Assembly: GCA_037074705.1 (NCBI GenBank)
Contig: CM073590.1
Coordinates: 92,992,947 to 93,056,946 of the forward strand
Direction of reading: 5' to 3'
From: Zhengitettix transpicula
Taxonomy: Eukaryota > Arthropoda > Insecta > Orthoptera > Tetrigidae
Length of the DNA: 64,000 nt
Shown: positions 48,100-59,548 of the stretch, in pieces
Numbering within the stretch: position 1 is the stretch's first letter
Layout of the letters: each line of letters starts with the position of its first letter
Notes under the pieces: model-generated
The model's input: only the letters and a program-made list of their open reading frames with translations
Databases searched by the model: none
Told to the model about the DNA's origin: nothing
Made by a program: the position numbers and the translations under genes

Positions 48100-50546
48100 T
48101 ATGCCACGGGTCTAATGAGATTCTTGAAACCTTCAAGGTTTCTTATCAGGCCTCTAACAGTAATAGGAACCCGCAATGAAATAACAAAATTTATAAAATA
48201 TTGCAAAATATTGAATGAATTTACTTGAATATTAAACTATGAGACCGACATAAGTAATCTGACGGTTAGGAATAGTATAAAGTGTTTACAATGGATTTTT
48301 GTACATACCAGACATCGGAACAGTTCTCAAATCACTTCTCGAATTATTTTGAGCGTAGATCACAAAATATTTAAATGACTTTAATTAAACAGGCCATAGT
48401 ATTACACTTTCTACACAACGTAAGTCAGCATAAACGATTGAATCCCTACCACACCACAGACGATCATCAGTTGATTTCCAATACTTCGGCGAATAGTGAT
48501 AATATAATTGAAATCAGTCCACCGAGAGCCAGAAGAAATTTTTCAATAAAAAATTATTGTTTTATCTCGTTTCATTATTGCTAGCCGATGTGGGACAATA
48601 ACCGTCCTCGTCATCACTCATTAGGGACTGTAACCAGTCAGCTCGTATTGCATTTCTTCAAAGATTTCAGCATTACACATCGCTGGCAATAATACCGTCT
48701 CAAACACTACACATTCTTACGCAATGCTGACTGTTGCCAACAATACCGGTCCACACTATTACGCTGACAATACAAATATGAAATCATTTATAAAAACCTT
48801 TCATTTCTTATATTGGTGGTCATTGCAATATATTCATTTTTTTGGATCTAAACGTGAATACTGTATGGTTTAGATTACAGCAAAGTTATATTTTTGTAAA
48901 TTTCGTGACAAAATGACGCAACAGTACTCAACGAAAGCTATTATCAGAAAAAAACATTGTCCGAGGTTGCATTGCAATCGGTTTCGTCTTGATTTTTATT
49001 TATTTATATTGTTTTCATTCATTCACTTGAAGTATTCTCTAATATTGCTGCATTTCTTGGCAGCATGATTATAAACAATGGAAGAATATATCTACGTAAT
49101 TAAATTCTTATTATATTTTAATTTAATACGTAATTTTATACTTTTCGTACAATTTGTCGTGGATTTGCTGTTCCTATTATTTTCTGAGGTGAATAGTTGT
49201 ATAAAAACCGATTCTTTTTCAGAAACTTTGAGTTATAATAACAGAACTCTGTCTTTATCTATCAGTTTGTTGGCTATTACTTTGCCGCATGTTTCCATAA
49301 GCTACTTAGCATCAATCTGATGCATTTCTTTTTGTAACGCCTGAGCATTAGTCAGTATATTCATGAATCTGATCTCATGGACTGATTTCTGGAGAATAAT
49401 TGTACATGTTTAATTTATCTTTCAATGTTGGACACTCGAGTATAAGTTCTCATAAATATTTTTTTGGTCGCAATAGCAGAGTCTGTGTTCTCGTTACACC
49501 ATGATTAGTTTGGGCTTGATGAGGGGCTCCTGATAAAAACTTATCTCGCTCTCCGTGATTTATTCTTCAGAGATGGTCTGTTTAAAACATTATCTTTTTA
49601 CTACTATACAGAAGAAAAATGCCCGTAACTAATAACTAGATGTAATATAATACTTATCATATATTGACTTACATATTATGAGTACGAAAGTAATAAACAA
49701 AATTTTTGTTTAATTTAGTAAATGTATCCTATGTAACTGTCGATAATAATCTAGCCATCAATCCGACACAAAACAAAAATACATAATTAAATAATAATAT
49801 AGTATAAAATCGAGTTAAAATATTGCTTATTAAATTATACGAACAATAATAATAAAGGATTTACTTTGCATGAAATTTAGTTTAAAACAACAAGTTCTAT
49901 GATTCCATAATTTTAATCACACGGAATGGTGTATAATATTAAGTATCCGAATTAAAGTAATATTCAAATAAAGTTACATAGAAAAATTAATGAAACAATA
50001 AAAGTTATCAAATTCCAGAATAAACGTAATTTTTAGAGTAATATATCGAACTATAAAATGTATTTAACCCAGTTATTACCTTTTTGATAATTAATACTAT
50101 GTTTACTTACGCCTGGTTTCGTATTTCATATCAAAAACTAAGAATAGTTTGAAATTTACATGAAAATTTATTTGATTAATTGAGTGACACATTTAAGATA
50201 CGCAATGCAGACACGATTAGGTGTCACAAATTCGTAATATCTTATGTTTCTGAGCTTAAATTTTCTTTGTCTGAAACTATAATAGAACTGTAAGAAATAT
50301 ATATGCTGTTGGGTTGCAGAACAGTTAAATCTGTAATTGATGGGAAAGAATTATTCCTGACTTGTGTTCATCAATACAGAACTAGCGCCACTTCCGTTAT
50401 TCTATACTCAATGATAAATTATAATAAATCATTTTGACGCATTTCTTCTTTATCAGAATGTAACGTTTTCAACAACAAAGTGAGGAGGATCTCTGTTCTG
50501 ATTTTCACAGTAATTGAAGTTGTAGTTGTAGTTGATTCAGGTAAAA
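48100..50546. other. Noncoding stretch with a short palindrome
   Basis: A near-perfect palindrome GAAACCTTCAAGGTTTC lies at about 48125-48141. Otherwise AT-rich sequence with short AT-driven frames only. Confidence 0.4.
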
Positions 50547-51020
50547 CATACGATTTTTTTTAGGGCAACAGGCTACATGAGGGTAATCCACGTTGGGCAA
50601 ATGCCCTTTAATAGCATAGGAGGGATTTGAAAAGGGGGATGCGGAAGGGTAGAGGAAGGAAGCCAAGGGTTACTAGGGCCCCGGGGCTATATTTTAAGGA
50701 TCCAAGCCGGCAATCGCCTAAAAAATTCAGGGAAAACCCTAGAAAAACCTGCATCAGGTAGGTCAGGCATTGGGTACTTGTCCCATGCCCTTCCGATAGC
50801 GGGAGAGCAGTTTGATGTGGGGACGCAGCATTCCCTTCTCCGTGCCTCGATCAGTTTAGGATGCAGCTGGCCAACTATTCCAATGGGAATAGCGGACAAC
50901 TCTTACCGTATGCCCAAGGTCTGTGACCCCGGAACATACACCTCTCAGAAAAGGCCGAGGTGCCTCGGCTTGTGGCAACCTTAGTTCAAAAACAGAGAGG
51001 AAAAGGTATCCCCCATCAAA
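50547..51020 (-). repeat. Family A retroposon, left member of a head-to-head pair
   Basis: It starts on the plus strand with TTTTTTTTAGGGCAACAGGC, contains all family blocks and ends after TTAGTTCAAAAACAGAGAGG. Together with the next element it forms an inverted pair. Confidence 0.8.
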
Positions 51021-51054
51021 ATGGTGATCCTTTACATGCCCATACTCACAAGGC

Positions 51055-51561
51055 AGCCTGCGAGAGAATTTCTCGCAGGTGAACCTTCCCAGACAGCTCT
51101 GGCGGGGGCTACCTTTGGGGATGCCCTCACATCTCTCTGTTTTTTTTGAACTAAGGTTCCCACATGCCGAGGCACCTCGGTCTGTTTTGAGACGTGTATG
51201 TTCCGGGGTCGCAGACCTTCGGCATACGGTAAGAGTTGTCCGCTATTCCTATTGGAATAGTCGGCCAGCTGCCTCCTAAACTGGCCAAGGCATGGCGAAG
51301 GGTAAGCTGCGACCCCACAGCCATCGGAAGGGAGTGGGACAAGTACCAAATTCCCGACCTACCTGATGCAGGTTTTTTATAGGGTTTGTTATGCATTACG
51401 TTTAGGCGAATGCCGAGTAGGATCTTTAAATTATAGCCCGGGGGCCCTTCCTCCACTCTTCCGCATCCCCCTTACAAATCCCTTTCCTATGCTATAAGAG
51501 GGGAGTTGCCACTATGTGGATTACCCTATACATAGCCTGTCTACACCGAAAAAAAAAAAAG
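51055..51561 (+). repeat. Family A retroposon, right member of a head-to-head pair, full 3' poly-A
   Basis: The sense copy begins with the GCCTGCGAGAGAATTTCTCG hairpin and proceeds through TTCCGGGGTCGCAGACC, CTATTCCTATTGGAATAG and CCTGATGCAGG. It ends TGTCTACACCGAAAAAAAAA with about a dozen A residues. It defines the family length as about 505 bp. The two members face away from a spacer of about 35 bp, so transcripts across both could form a long hairpin. Confidence 0.82.
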
Positions 51562-52774
51562 TGCCCTTACTTTTTCTGTTTCGGAAATTAAATTAATTAT
51601 ACGTTTATTTCAGTACGGAAAAATATTTGCAGTGTAACGAAAAGAATAATTCACAAATCAGTTTTATAAATTTCTGTGTCCTTTAAATGGTTTATATTTA
51701 TATTTGTGATCGTTGCTATTACTAGACTTCGGATCAATTATGCGAATGAGTACAGAAATTTACCTCAAGAGATGACTGACAATATACTCATTATTACAAA
51801 AAATATCCATCATTTCAGATTCAAACCTATAGTGAAGTTATATAAAATGCAGTAGAATGTTTTTTTACTGGAATTAGACAGAGTGGGAAAGCTGCAGGTA
51901 AATTATATTATTTTGTATATTATTATTTCGCGGACTGGTAGCGAATCGGTAGCGCTACAATATTATACAGGACCGGTTAGTTGAGCTGTTACAGAGTCAG
52001 AGCCTTAGACAGTAATAGTGAATGGGTCGGTATACCTGCTTTTATTTTACCAGAAGTGATAGCAGTGTTTGGTCAGCTGTTTGTACGAGTAAACAGCTGA
52101 GGGGCGCAATACTGAACATCCTATAGTGCTTTTCAAGTGGGAGCCCTTCTGTCTGCGAACGAATGAGAGCAGAGAATTAGAAAAACGTTGCCACATTGTC
52201 AATAATGAATGACTAGAAACCCTTACTGTAGCTGCGTACACAATAATATGTGACAACGTCGCACGGATTTCATTCGTCGGCGCAAGGAAGAGTTTCAAGG
52301 TAAGATCGGTTCCCATTTGAAAATATCTATAGTTCCTAATTGTGTGGTGAGGAATTAGACTCAAAAGTAGTTTTGCCATGTATATTATGTGTATGTAATA
52401 GACATAATGATAAACGAATCCAAACTGTATAATCGATCCATCCATCCATTCAAACTAACCACCACAAACCATAAACAAAAGATTTGTTCTTTATTTGATG
52501 CAGTTTGAAGTCAGCGTATTTAATTAATGTGTTTTACAGCGAACTTGCTTTCTTTCCTTACACTTCGGTAGCTGTAGTTTCCTATTCCAATCAATGATAC
52601 CTTAATAGCGGTCTTATGACCTTATTTTCTGTCTTATTCTGGTAGTTAGTTATGTTGTTCCCATTTTAGTGTTTGACTATTGAATTGAAGGTGGTGTATT
52701 ACGGAAACATTTCTGATTCTAGCTTTAAGTAGGAATTTTTACGCTGACCTTCAAGAGTTTTATTTCTTATATAT
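51562..52774. other. Noncoding stretch
   Basis: Mixed-composition sequence. A 132-codon minus-strand frame at 52047-52445 is the longest in the region but shows no domain and no coding-like pattern. I do not support it as a gene. Confidence 0.35.
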
Positions 52775-53812
52775 TGTAATAATTAAAAAAGATAGCTTTT
52801 TAAATTAATGAAAAATTAACTTTAACAAACAATAGCTTTATTTTTAAAACTTTAAAACAATTACACAAATAATTACAAATAGAATTTATCTCAGGGTCTC
52901 TACTGGGTTTGATAATGGCGAATCATTTTATTTCTCAACTTAAACACACATTCCAATTTAAAAGAGAAAACATTTACTCGTCAATTAACGATGACGAAAT
53001 TTACTAGTCAACGAAATTAAACTATAAAGATGGATTCTAATTAACAAATTTTAAATTAAAAGAAGGGAACGAAATCTGACGTCTATCCTTTAATCAGGTT
53101 TACATAATTATTTATTTTATATTGTTATTCACGGCAGCATTCCAGGATACCTTGTACTTGACGGGACACTATGGCGGGGTTTTGCACTGCTTCTAAAAAC
53201 TCACAGATTCTAACATTAATATTTTTAGATCAAACATCAGGAACCAGGATGAACCTCCTTTTCGTCTCTCCCTCGGTTGACTTCTGCTCGGCTATGTGCA
53301 CCAAAAACTGTTTGTATTTAGCTGGTTTCGTAATTCTGCTCGAATGAATATTTCGTCTTGAGCAAAATGTTCAGGGACCAATCAAAGCTGTTGATTGGTA
53401 ATTCTCGATGTTTCTCTGCAAATTTCCTTTGAATTTTTGAAATTGTCTTGTCTATTTCAACTCGATCAACTTCTGTCGTGTCTGACTGCTCACTGCAACT
53501 ACTTAACTTTACTTTTTAAAAGAATATCTCGTCTATTTTAATACGACCTGTACTTGACCAAACCTTCCAGCCAACTCTAACTTCTCAATATCTTCCTGCG
53601 ACCTAACCTTCCTGCTAATGCGACCTGAACTCTACCATATAATAATGTGAACTGGACTCTCTCGTAATTTTGAGCGCGCATTGCTTCTTCCGATAAAAGA
53701 AACAATACTTTGCTACATTGTTGCTGTGTTCTGTACCGCCGTCAAGAATATATTACTCAAACAATTTATATTTTCAAATTTACAATTAATGTGTTAATTA
53801 ATTGGCATTACA
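52775..53812 (-). repeat. Solo LTR of the ATAT-targeting group
   Basis: A 1,038-bp block beginning TGTAATAATTAA and ending AATTGGCATTACA on the plus strand, with ATAT on both sides (52771-52774 and 53813-53816): a 4-bp target-site duplication. It contains the complement of the U5 phrase at 52894-52911 and GAACGAAATCTGACGTCTAT near 53067. The start, read on the minus strand, is TGTAATGCCAATT, as in the 42516 LTR. It lacks the extra PBS-like unit. No internal region remains, so LTR-LTR recombination is the likely origin. Confidence 0.88.
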
Positions 53813-54109
53813 ATATATATACTTGTGAAACTAATTCGTTAAAAAAGAAAAAAAACTATGTGTTTATATTATCTAACCAAACGACATTCGAGGTTTTGAA
53901 AATTCATTATGAATCTTAAACCATATAAAAATATTTATAATTATTTTTATTTAATAGAAATAAAATAAATAACTTAATTTATTTTCATTCTGCAATATAA
54001 ATAGCTGAATTTTCTTCTCAGACTAAATGTACGTAGGTCACTCACAATTTTCTGAGTGCCGTTGCTATTGCCGTACATACGTTTAACCTTCAATAGATCT
54101 AAAATTCTT

Positions 54110-54560
54110 GGTTGCAGGCAAGGTCTCTAAGAAAACTAATTTGGGTGTGGCGGGCATCTTAATGCGATTAGGCTTTGTTAAACAGCGGGGCGGCACGGTT
54201 TAGGGATTTAGTAGATGACGGGTGGTAACGTAATTATCTAGGGAAGCAGTGGGTCAGGAGACTCGCGATGTAAATTGTTTTTTAATTGAGACATGGTGCT
54301 GTGGTTGCCATTGAAATGCTCCCAACACACAAAGATAACCGATTCCATTCTGTGCACGTAATTGCTCGTGTCTATGGGAGAAATACTGCCGAACGGACTT
54401 ATCGATTGTTCGTCAGACCTCGCGCTCTGGAGGGCCGCTGCATAACAGCTTTATTGCCAGCAATTAAGTAGCGCTGTCTTTTTGTTTCCAACAATGACCC
54501 AGTAATATTTCCCGCTGATCCGTTATACACCAATGGTGTGTAAATACGTACACGATTTTC
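54110..54560. promoter_or_regulatory. Candidate conserved noncoding or regulatory block
   Basis: A high-complexity block, more GC-rich than its flanks, without repeat signatures or a long frame. It holds words that resemble insect transcription factor sites: GCGATTAGG (K50 homeodomain type), TTTAATTGAG, AAGATAACC (GATA type) and TTATCGATTG (DRE-like). Such words occur by chance, so the case rests mainly on composition. A short frame at 54286-54471 (61 codons) has no recognised domain. Confidence 0.25.
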
Positions 54561-57464
54561 TCTACTACGCTCATTTCCAACATTTGCCGATAAGGAATAA
54601 TTAAATCTTTACGTTTTCAGGGAGGAAATGCCAGAGTAAAGAAGAGAATAATTGAACAATCAACATGTTTCCCTGCACCTGAAATTATATAGTCATTTAA
54701 TAAAATTTTCAAATCTTCAAAATTAATTTGGTCACTACGATTTGTAGAAGAAAGCAATTTTTTTAGAACCTAAAAACAGCCGATAGTGTTTTGGAAACAA
54801 GTAGAATATAGATATATATATTTACATATATATTGAGTTTTATTAAATAATAAAACAAATGTTCAGTAGCAATATTAAATTTATACAAGTATTTATAATT
54901 ACGAATATTTTAAATAGATATAATGATCTCTCCTTATCAGGGTTGTCGTAGATATTGATTTAGTATAGACAAATTGAAATGAATTCACATATATACAATT
55001 ATTTTAAATTTTAATATCTATATAATGGCGAAATCGTGCATTGTTATGCATCGTTTGATTAGAGAACTCACGTAATCCGAGCGTTTGTCTCGCTTTATTG
55101 ACACCTACATGTTAACTTATCGTTGAAGCTGTTTTAAATTAAATAAAAACTTTTTCTGGCTAATAGACTACTGTTTTTAATATTTATTTAAAATTAAATA
55201 ACATTATTATAACTGTGTGTATTTTTGTATTAAATGCACCTGATGATTCAGTGTAGTATGCTAGGGTCATTTAAGTTGTCCATTTATTAATGTAGCAATT
55301 TACACATGTACTGCAATTTTAAGTGACTGTTGTCAGAAATAGTCACAGTTCTTCCAAGATTACAACTCTAACTGCTCGCTTAGGGTGACAATTTAAATAA
55401 TGCCGTTTCATCTCACATCAGACAAAAGCCCCCAAAACATCAATTAGTCTTAGTTTGTGGAGACAGACGTAACCGTCGTATATATACGATGCAGTGCACG
55501 CGTACACAATCAAGGCCCCTTGTGTCTACAATGGTTAGCTGGACCTCGAAGGAACAGCAGAAAATCCATCTATAACACATTCAGCCCTAATAATGATGAA
55601 ACAATATGACATTTATAATAATGTAAATGAATATATATTCGACTTTGAGTCATAAAATTATGTTTATTAACACAAAAATAAATTTTTATAACCTTCTTAA
55701 GGTTACAACATTATTAAGCCTGAAGAGGACGTTAACGGGGACGAAACGTCGGTTTTAGTTAATAAAACATAGTTTTCTTATTTATATAATATCATTTACA
55801 ACCATTAATTTTCGGCGATGGGCGTCCGAGAAACGATCTGACCCACCCGACTTATTTAACAAATAATTATTTATAATTAATTAAACACTAGTTGCACCAT
55901 TATATGGAAATGTCACTAAAATTTAAATTTCGGCCCGATCTCATAATTTTGTTTCTATATTAACAGAGATGAAATAATATTATTATAAAACGTAAAATAT
56001 TTGAATAAACAAATATTTACCAATCAAGAAATGAAAGACAATGTAATCACAGGAATTGTAGAGACAACTATTTATTTTATGTGTATAATAAACACTAACG
56101 AAAATGAAATAAGATAACAAATAAAATTGTAAATTAATACCAATAAGTGAATGTTAATTATTGTCAAAACCTATGAAAATTTTTATTGTATATAAATAAT
56201 TAATTGCGTCATAATCTTGTTTTAACTTTTCTCGCTTAATACAATAATACAATTACTTTATTCATTAGCAAAGACACTGAATCAATATTTTCAAAGCCGT
56301 GGGTCAATCACTTCGAGAATTGAAAAGAAAGCTTTAACATTTCTAATATGGAAACAGATAGAAACCTTGATACTACGTTGGGATGTGACAGACAGTCTCA
56401 TTTCTGCTCAAGCAGTTTTACAATTGACCCTTGCTAATGTGCATTATTGCAATGTAGCATATTTTTGAGCACAAGTCTTAACGGAATGTCCTTCAATATT
56501 CAATGCAATCAGTACTTTAAATTATTCTCGGTTTACGAAATAGTTCAAATATTTTTTCGGAACACGTTTCCGCGACTTCTTTAGTTTATTTATTTTATTG
56601 GGAAATCATTCTTTCATTAGGTGCTTTACTTTTCGGCGGTTTTCAAGTTAATCTGAATATAATATATTCGGAAACACTTTACCTTAACCCACCCGTAAAG
56701 GTAATTTATGCAGTTTTGTCTGCTTATTTCATTTGTGAGTGCTGCGGTGAAAGTTGTCCTTAACACAAATTGAGTAATCTATCTACTTAGTTGATACTGA
56801 AAACACTCCTCAGGAATTACTGTTCGTGAGCCTCTGGGATCGATTCGTAACAACCGTGGCGCCAACCTTTGCCGTACGATATGTAATTCAGCGTTCTGGA
56901 CAGTTAAAAACTCGTTCTGTTAACTGGTTTGCGGTCTCATACAAGTCGTGAGTTTGATTTGTTAATCGGTTCACATTACCAGTATATCATTTGTTTATGT
57001 AATATTTAAGTGTTTCGGTTACATTTAAATTCATACACCTACAATGCCCTTCAGTCATGGAGCGGAATACACAGTTTTCATCTCTCCAGTTGTTCACTTT
57101 TCCAAGAAGAAATTATTCTGATGCGAAATTAAATTTTTTCCAATAAATTCCACCAAATTAATTTGTTGACTCAAGGTGAAACTATGTTACTACATAAGTC
57201 GTATTCGTACTTACGATTTGTAACTTTTATGAAATTTATCTTATAGAGTACGTAAATAAATTGGCGACTCATAATGGTATACATAAAAAAAAAATATTAT
57301 ATTAACAAACTTTTAATTTGGACCAAGGACTCAGTCCATGGTGTTACAACTGTAGTGCTAAGGGATCAACGTAACAGAAAAATTGATAGTAGAAAAGCAT
57401 GGAATGCATTGAAATATGTAGAGCAGGATTTTTCGATCAAAGTGAACATTGAAAATTTTAAATG
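54561..57464. other. AT-rich noncoding sequence
   Basis: No gene supportable. A 63-codon frame at 57274-57465 has a mixed, protein-like middle (IWTKDSVHGVTTVVLRDQRN) but no recognised family; it might be the end of an old element. Confidence 0.4.
55719..55754 (+). ncRNA. Hammerhead-core-like motif
   Basis: CCTGAAGAGGACGTTAACGG is followed by GGACGAAACGTCGG. CTGAAGA and CGAAAC have the order and rough spacing of hammerhead core words (the seventh core base may vary). Stem II is not convincing. It probably reflects an old Penelope-like or related insertion. Confidence 0.25.
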
Positions 57465-57605
57465 AGAATTTAAATAATCAAAGTTCGGAAAAATTTAATA
57501 AAAGTTATTAAATTTAAATAAACAAAGTTCGGAAAAATTTAATAAAAGTTATTAAATTTAAATAAGCAAAGTTCGGAAAAATTTAATAAAAGTTATTAAA
57601 TTTAT
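57465..57605. repeat. Minisatellite, three 44-bp units
   Basis: CAAAGTTCGGAAAAATTTAA starts at 57479, 57523 and 57567. Each time it continues with TAAAAGTTATTAAATTTA, and the units are almost identical. Confidence 0.92.
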
Positions 57606-58076
57606 AGAATTGGCAATAAAGAGACAGGACATCAAGCAGAATAGTTAATGAAAATTATGTCAGATGGAGGCCACTGAAATAAATGACAGGTTAATGGGTG
57701 TAAAATAAGAAGATATCAAATAAATCACTCTAAATACTTCTTAATAAGTTGGTACAATAATTTTAGGGAAAAAAGATTTAAGTAATGTGTATTTTATTAA
57801 TATTCCATATCAGTCCTTTTTTCCATCGGTACAGAAGATAAAACGCCATAAAGCAACAGATTCATCTTCGGATAAAAACGAGTAAGAAAAAATGCATTGT
57901 TGAGAAGAGCAGCTCATGGAAAGAAGACAGAACTAAACATTTCTTACAGTGACAACATAAGAGTTATTAACAATTTACCACGTAGGGCGTATAAATAATA
58001 GTGTTTTACGTAAACATCTAATACTGTTACTCTACTGCAGCACTGAAGTTGCTTCGATTCATTGTTACGAATATAT
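57606..58076. other. Spacer before the LTR element
   Basis: No feature recognised. It ends in ATAT immediately before the LTR. Confidence 0.4.
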
Positions 58077-58469
58077 TGTAATAATATGAGGCATTATATT
58101 ATTGGAGACGGCGCACGTGTCGTGGAGAGACGTGCGAGAAAGGGCGACTCGGGTGGCCCTGAGAAATTGCTGCAGCTGCAATGAGAGACAGGGGATGATG
58201 AGGGTTCAGAAGCCCATTGATTTGGGAAACGGCGAGTCGAATTGTTTACGCAGATGGTCACAAAGGGGCCATGTTAGAGCAGGCTACTGTCTCTAACGAA
58301 TGACCTGAAAAGGACGTTGGACAAAAGAGAGGAAGCCGTAAGTTAAGTAGACGGAGTGTGACAATGCGAATTGTCACAGTTCGAAAGGCGGCCGAAACGA
58401 AAATTTAGACGAATGTGTATCTGTCACTGCGCCGTGGCGACGCAAGTGAAAGACAAGGGAGGAAGATGA

Positions 58470-58477
58470 TATAAATA
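58470..58477 (+). promoter_or_regulatory. TATA box in the LTR
   Basis: TATAAATA in GATGATATAAATAGAAGAG, placed mid-LTR where U3 should end. Transcription would start about 25-30 bases downstream, near 58500. The same box lies at 63516-63523 in the second LTR. Confidence 0.65.
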
Positions 58478-58509
58478 GAAGAGTCGCCTATTGTAATGGA
58501 ATGAGTTGT

Positions 58510-58805
58510 GGTATAGCAAGCAGCAGAGTTGGTTGGTGTTAGCGTGAGAGGAGAGACGATCAGCGAGCAGCAAAGACAGTGGTTGCTTAACACGAGAGAG
58601 AGACATTTGTTACTTAGCACGAGAGTGAAGAAGGAGCAAGCAGCAAAGTTGGTTGGTGTTAGCGTGAGAGAGGAAGGAGCAAGCAGCAAAGTTGGTTGGT
58701 GTTAGCGTGAGAGGAAAGAAGGAGCAAGCAGCAAAGACAGTTTTTGCTTAGCACGGGAGAGAGACATTTGTGTTTTAGCAAGGGAGAGAAGAAGGAGCAA
58801 GCAGC
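58510..58805 (+). repeat. Internal minisatellite of the LTR R region
   Basis: Phrases AGCAGCAAAGTTGGTTGGTG followed by TTAGCGTGAGAG alternate with CACGAGAGAGAGACATTTGT and GAAGAAGGAGCAAGCAGCAA. They recur three to five times in shuffled order. Such purine-rich variable arrays make LTR length polymorphic. Confidence 0.8.
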
Positions 58806-59162
58806 AAAGAGTGGAACAGTGGTTATTTAGAGTCAGTGAAGTGAATATCAGGACCTATAAAGTGAATGTCTAAGGAACGAGTCAAGGTGGACCTAGGAAA
58901 CTGTAAGTTAGAATATACCATATTAAATAATGTAAACGTCGTTAAAAGATAGTAGTCAGATTTCGTTCCCTTCGATAATAAAATTTAAAGGCAAACTATA
59001 GGTTAAGTTTATTGTGTTTGATTTAAAAACGTAAATGTTGTTTGTTTTTTTTGATGGTTTGGATTCTGTTCTTAGTCAAACCCAGTAAAGACCCAGGAGA
59101 GTAAGAGGTCTCATGTTTTAATGTTAAAGTTGTAAATTCATTGGTAAATTCTTTTCGTATTT

Positions 59163-59168
59163 AATAAA
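59163..59168 (+). terminator. Polyadenylation signal of the LTR
   Basis: AATAAA followed by T/G-rich TTTATTTGTTGTT, at the position expected for the end of R. Confidence 0.55.
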
Positions 59169-59283
59169 TTTATTTGTTGTTCATAAAAATTATTCTTTGT
59201 TTATTTCGACCCATTTATATGTTTATTACAATTTGGCTACCCCGACGGTGGACGGAGATTGGAGTAATAGCTGGTTTATTACA

Positions 59284-59303
59284 TTTTGGCGCCCAACGTG
59301 GGG
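59284..59303 (+). other. Primer binding site
   Basis: TTTTGGCGCCCAACGTGGGG begins right after the LTR terminus. TGGCGCC is the standard complement of a tRNA 3' end used for minus-strand priming. A second candidate, ATTTGGCTACCCCGACGG, follows the earlier terminus at 59231. Confidence 0.75.
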
Positions 59304-59548
59304 CACGATTTTTGATAATAGGGCAGAATCATAATTAAAGAACGAAATCTGACTAACCGCGGTATTGGTGCAAGAAAGTATTTTATTTTGGATAGGATGT
59401 GCATGCAAATTGTTTTGGAAATGAATTGTACGCGTGTGAAAGTTAGAGAGAAAAAAATGATTAAATGGGCATTTAAAGTTAAAGATGATAGCTTAAATTT
59501 GGTTTAGTTTTTTTTGAGTGTTAATTAGATTAAATTTCATTTAAAAAA

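Larger units (their letters stand above)
58077..59283 (+). repeat. 5' LTR of the young element
   Basis: It runs from TGTAATAATATGAGGC to GGTTTATTACA. TGTAATAA and TTATTACA form 8-base terminal inverted repeats, and ATAT precedes the left end (58073-58076). An earlier, equally good terminus TTTATTACA lies at 59222-59230, so the LTR is either 1,154 or 1,207 bp long. The U5 phrase CAAACCCAGTAAAGACCC is at 59077-59094 and the AATGTAAACGTCGTTAAAAG block at 58930-58949. A donor-like CTGTAAGT at 58901-58908 could allow splicing of the transcript. Confidence 0.9.

Noticed and set aside
52047..52445. 132-codon minus-strand frame as a host gene
   Set aside because: No recognisable domain, no flanking exon-like signals that decide it, and codon choice looks like surrounding noncoding sequence.
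58405..58689. 94-codon minus-strand frame in the LTR, repeated in the second LTR (63451-63735)
   Set aside because: It is the antisense of the purine-rich R-region minisatellite; the frame is open because the repeat has few stop words. Its recurrence is due to LTR identity.
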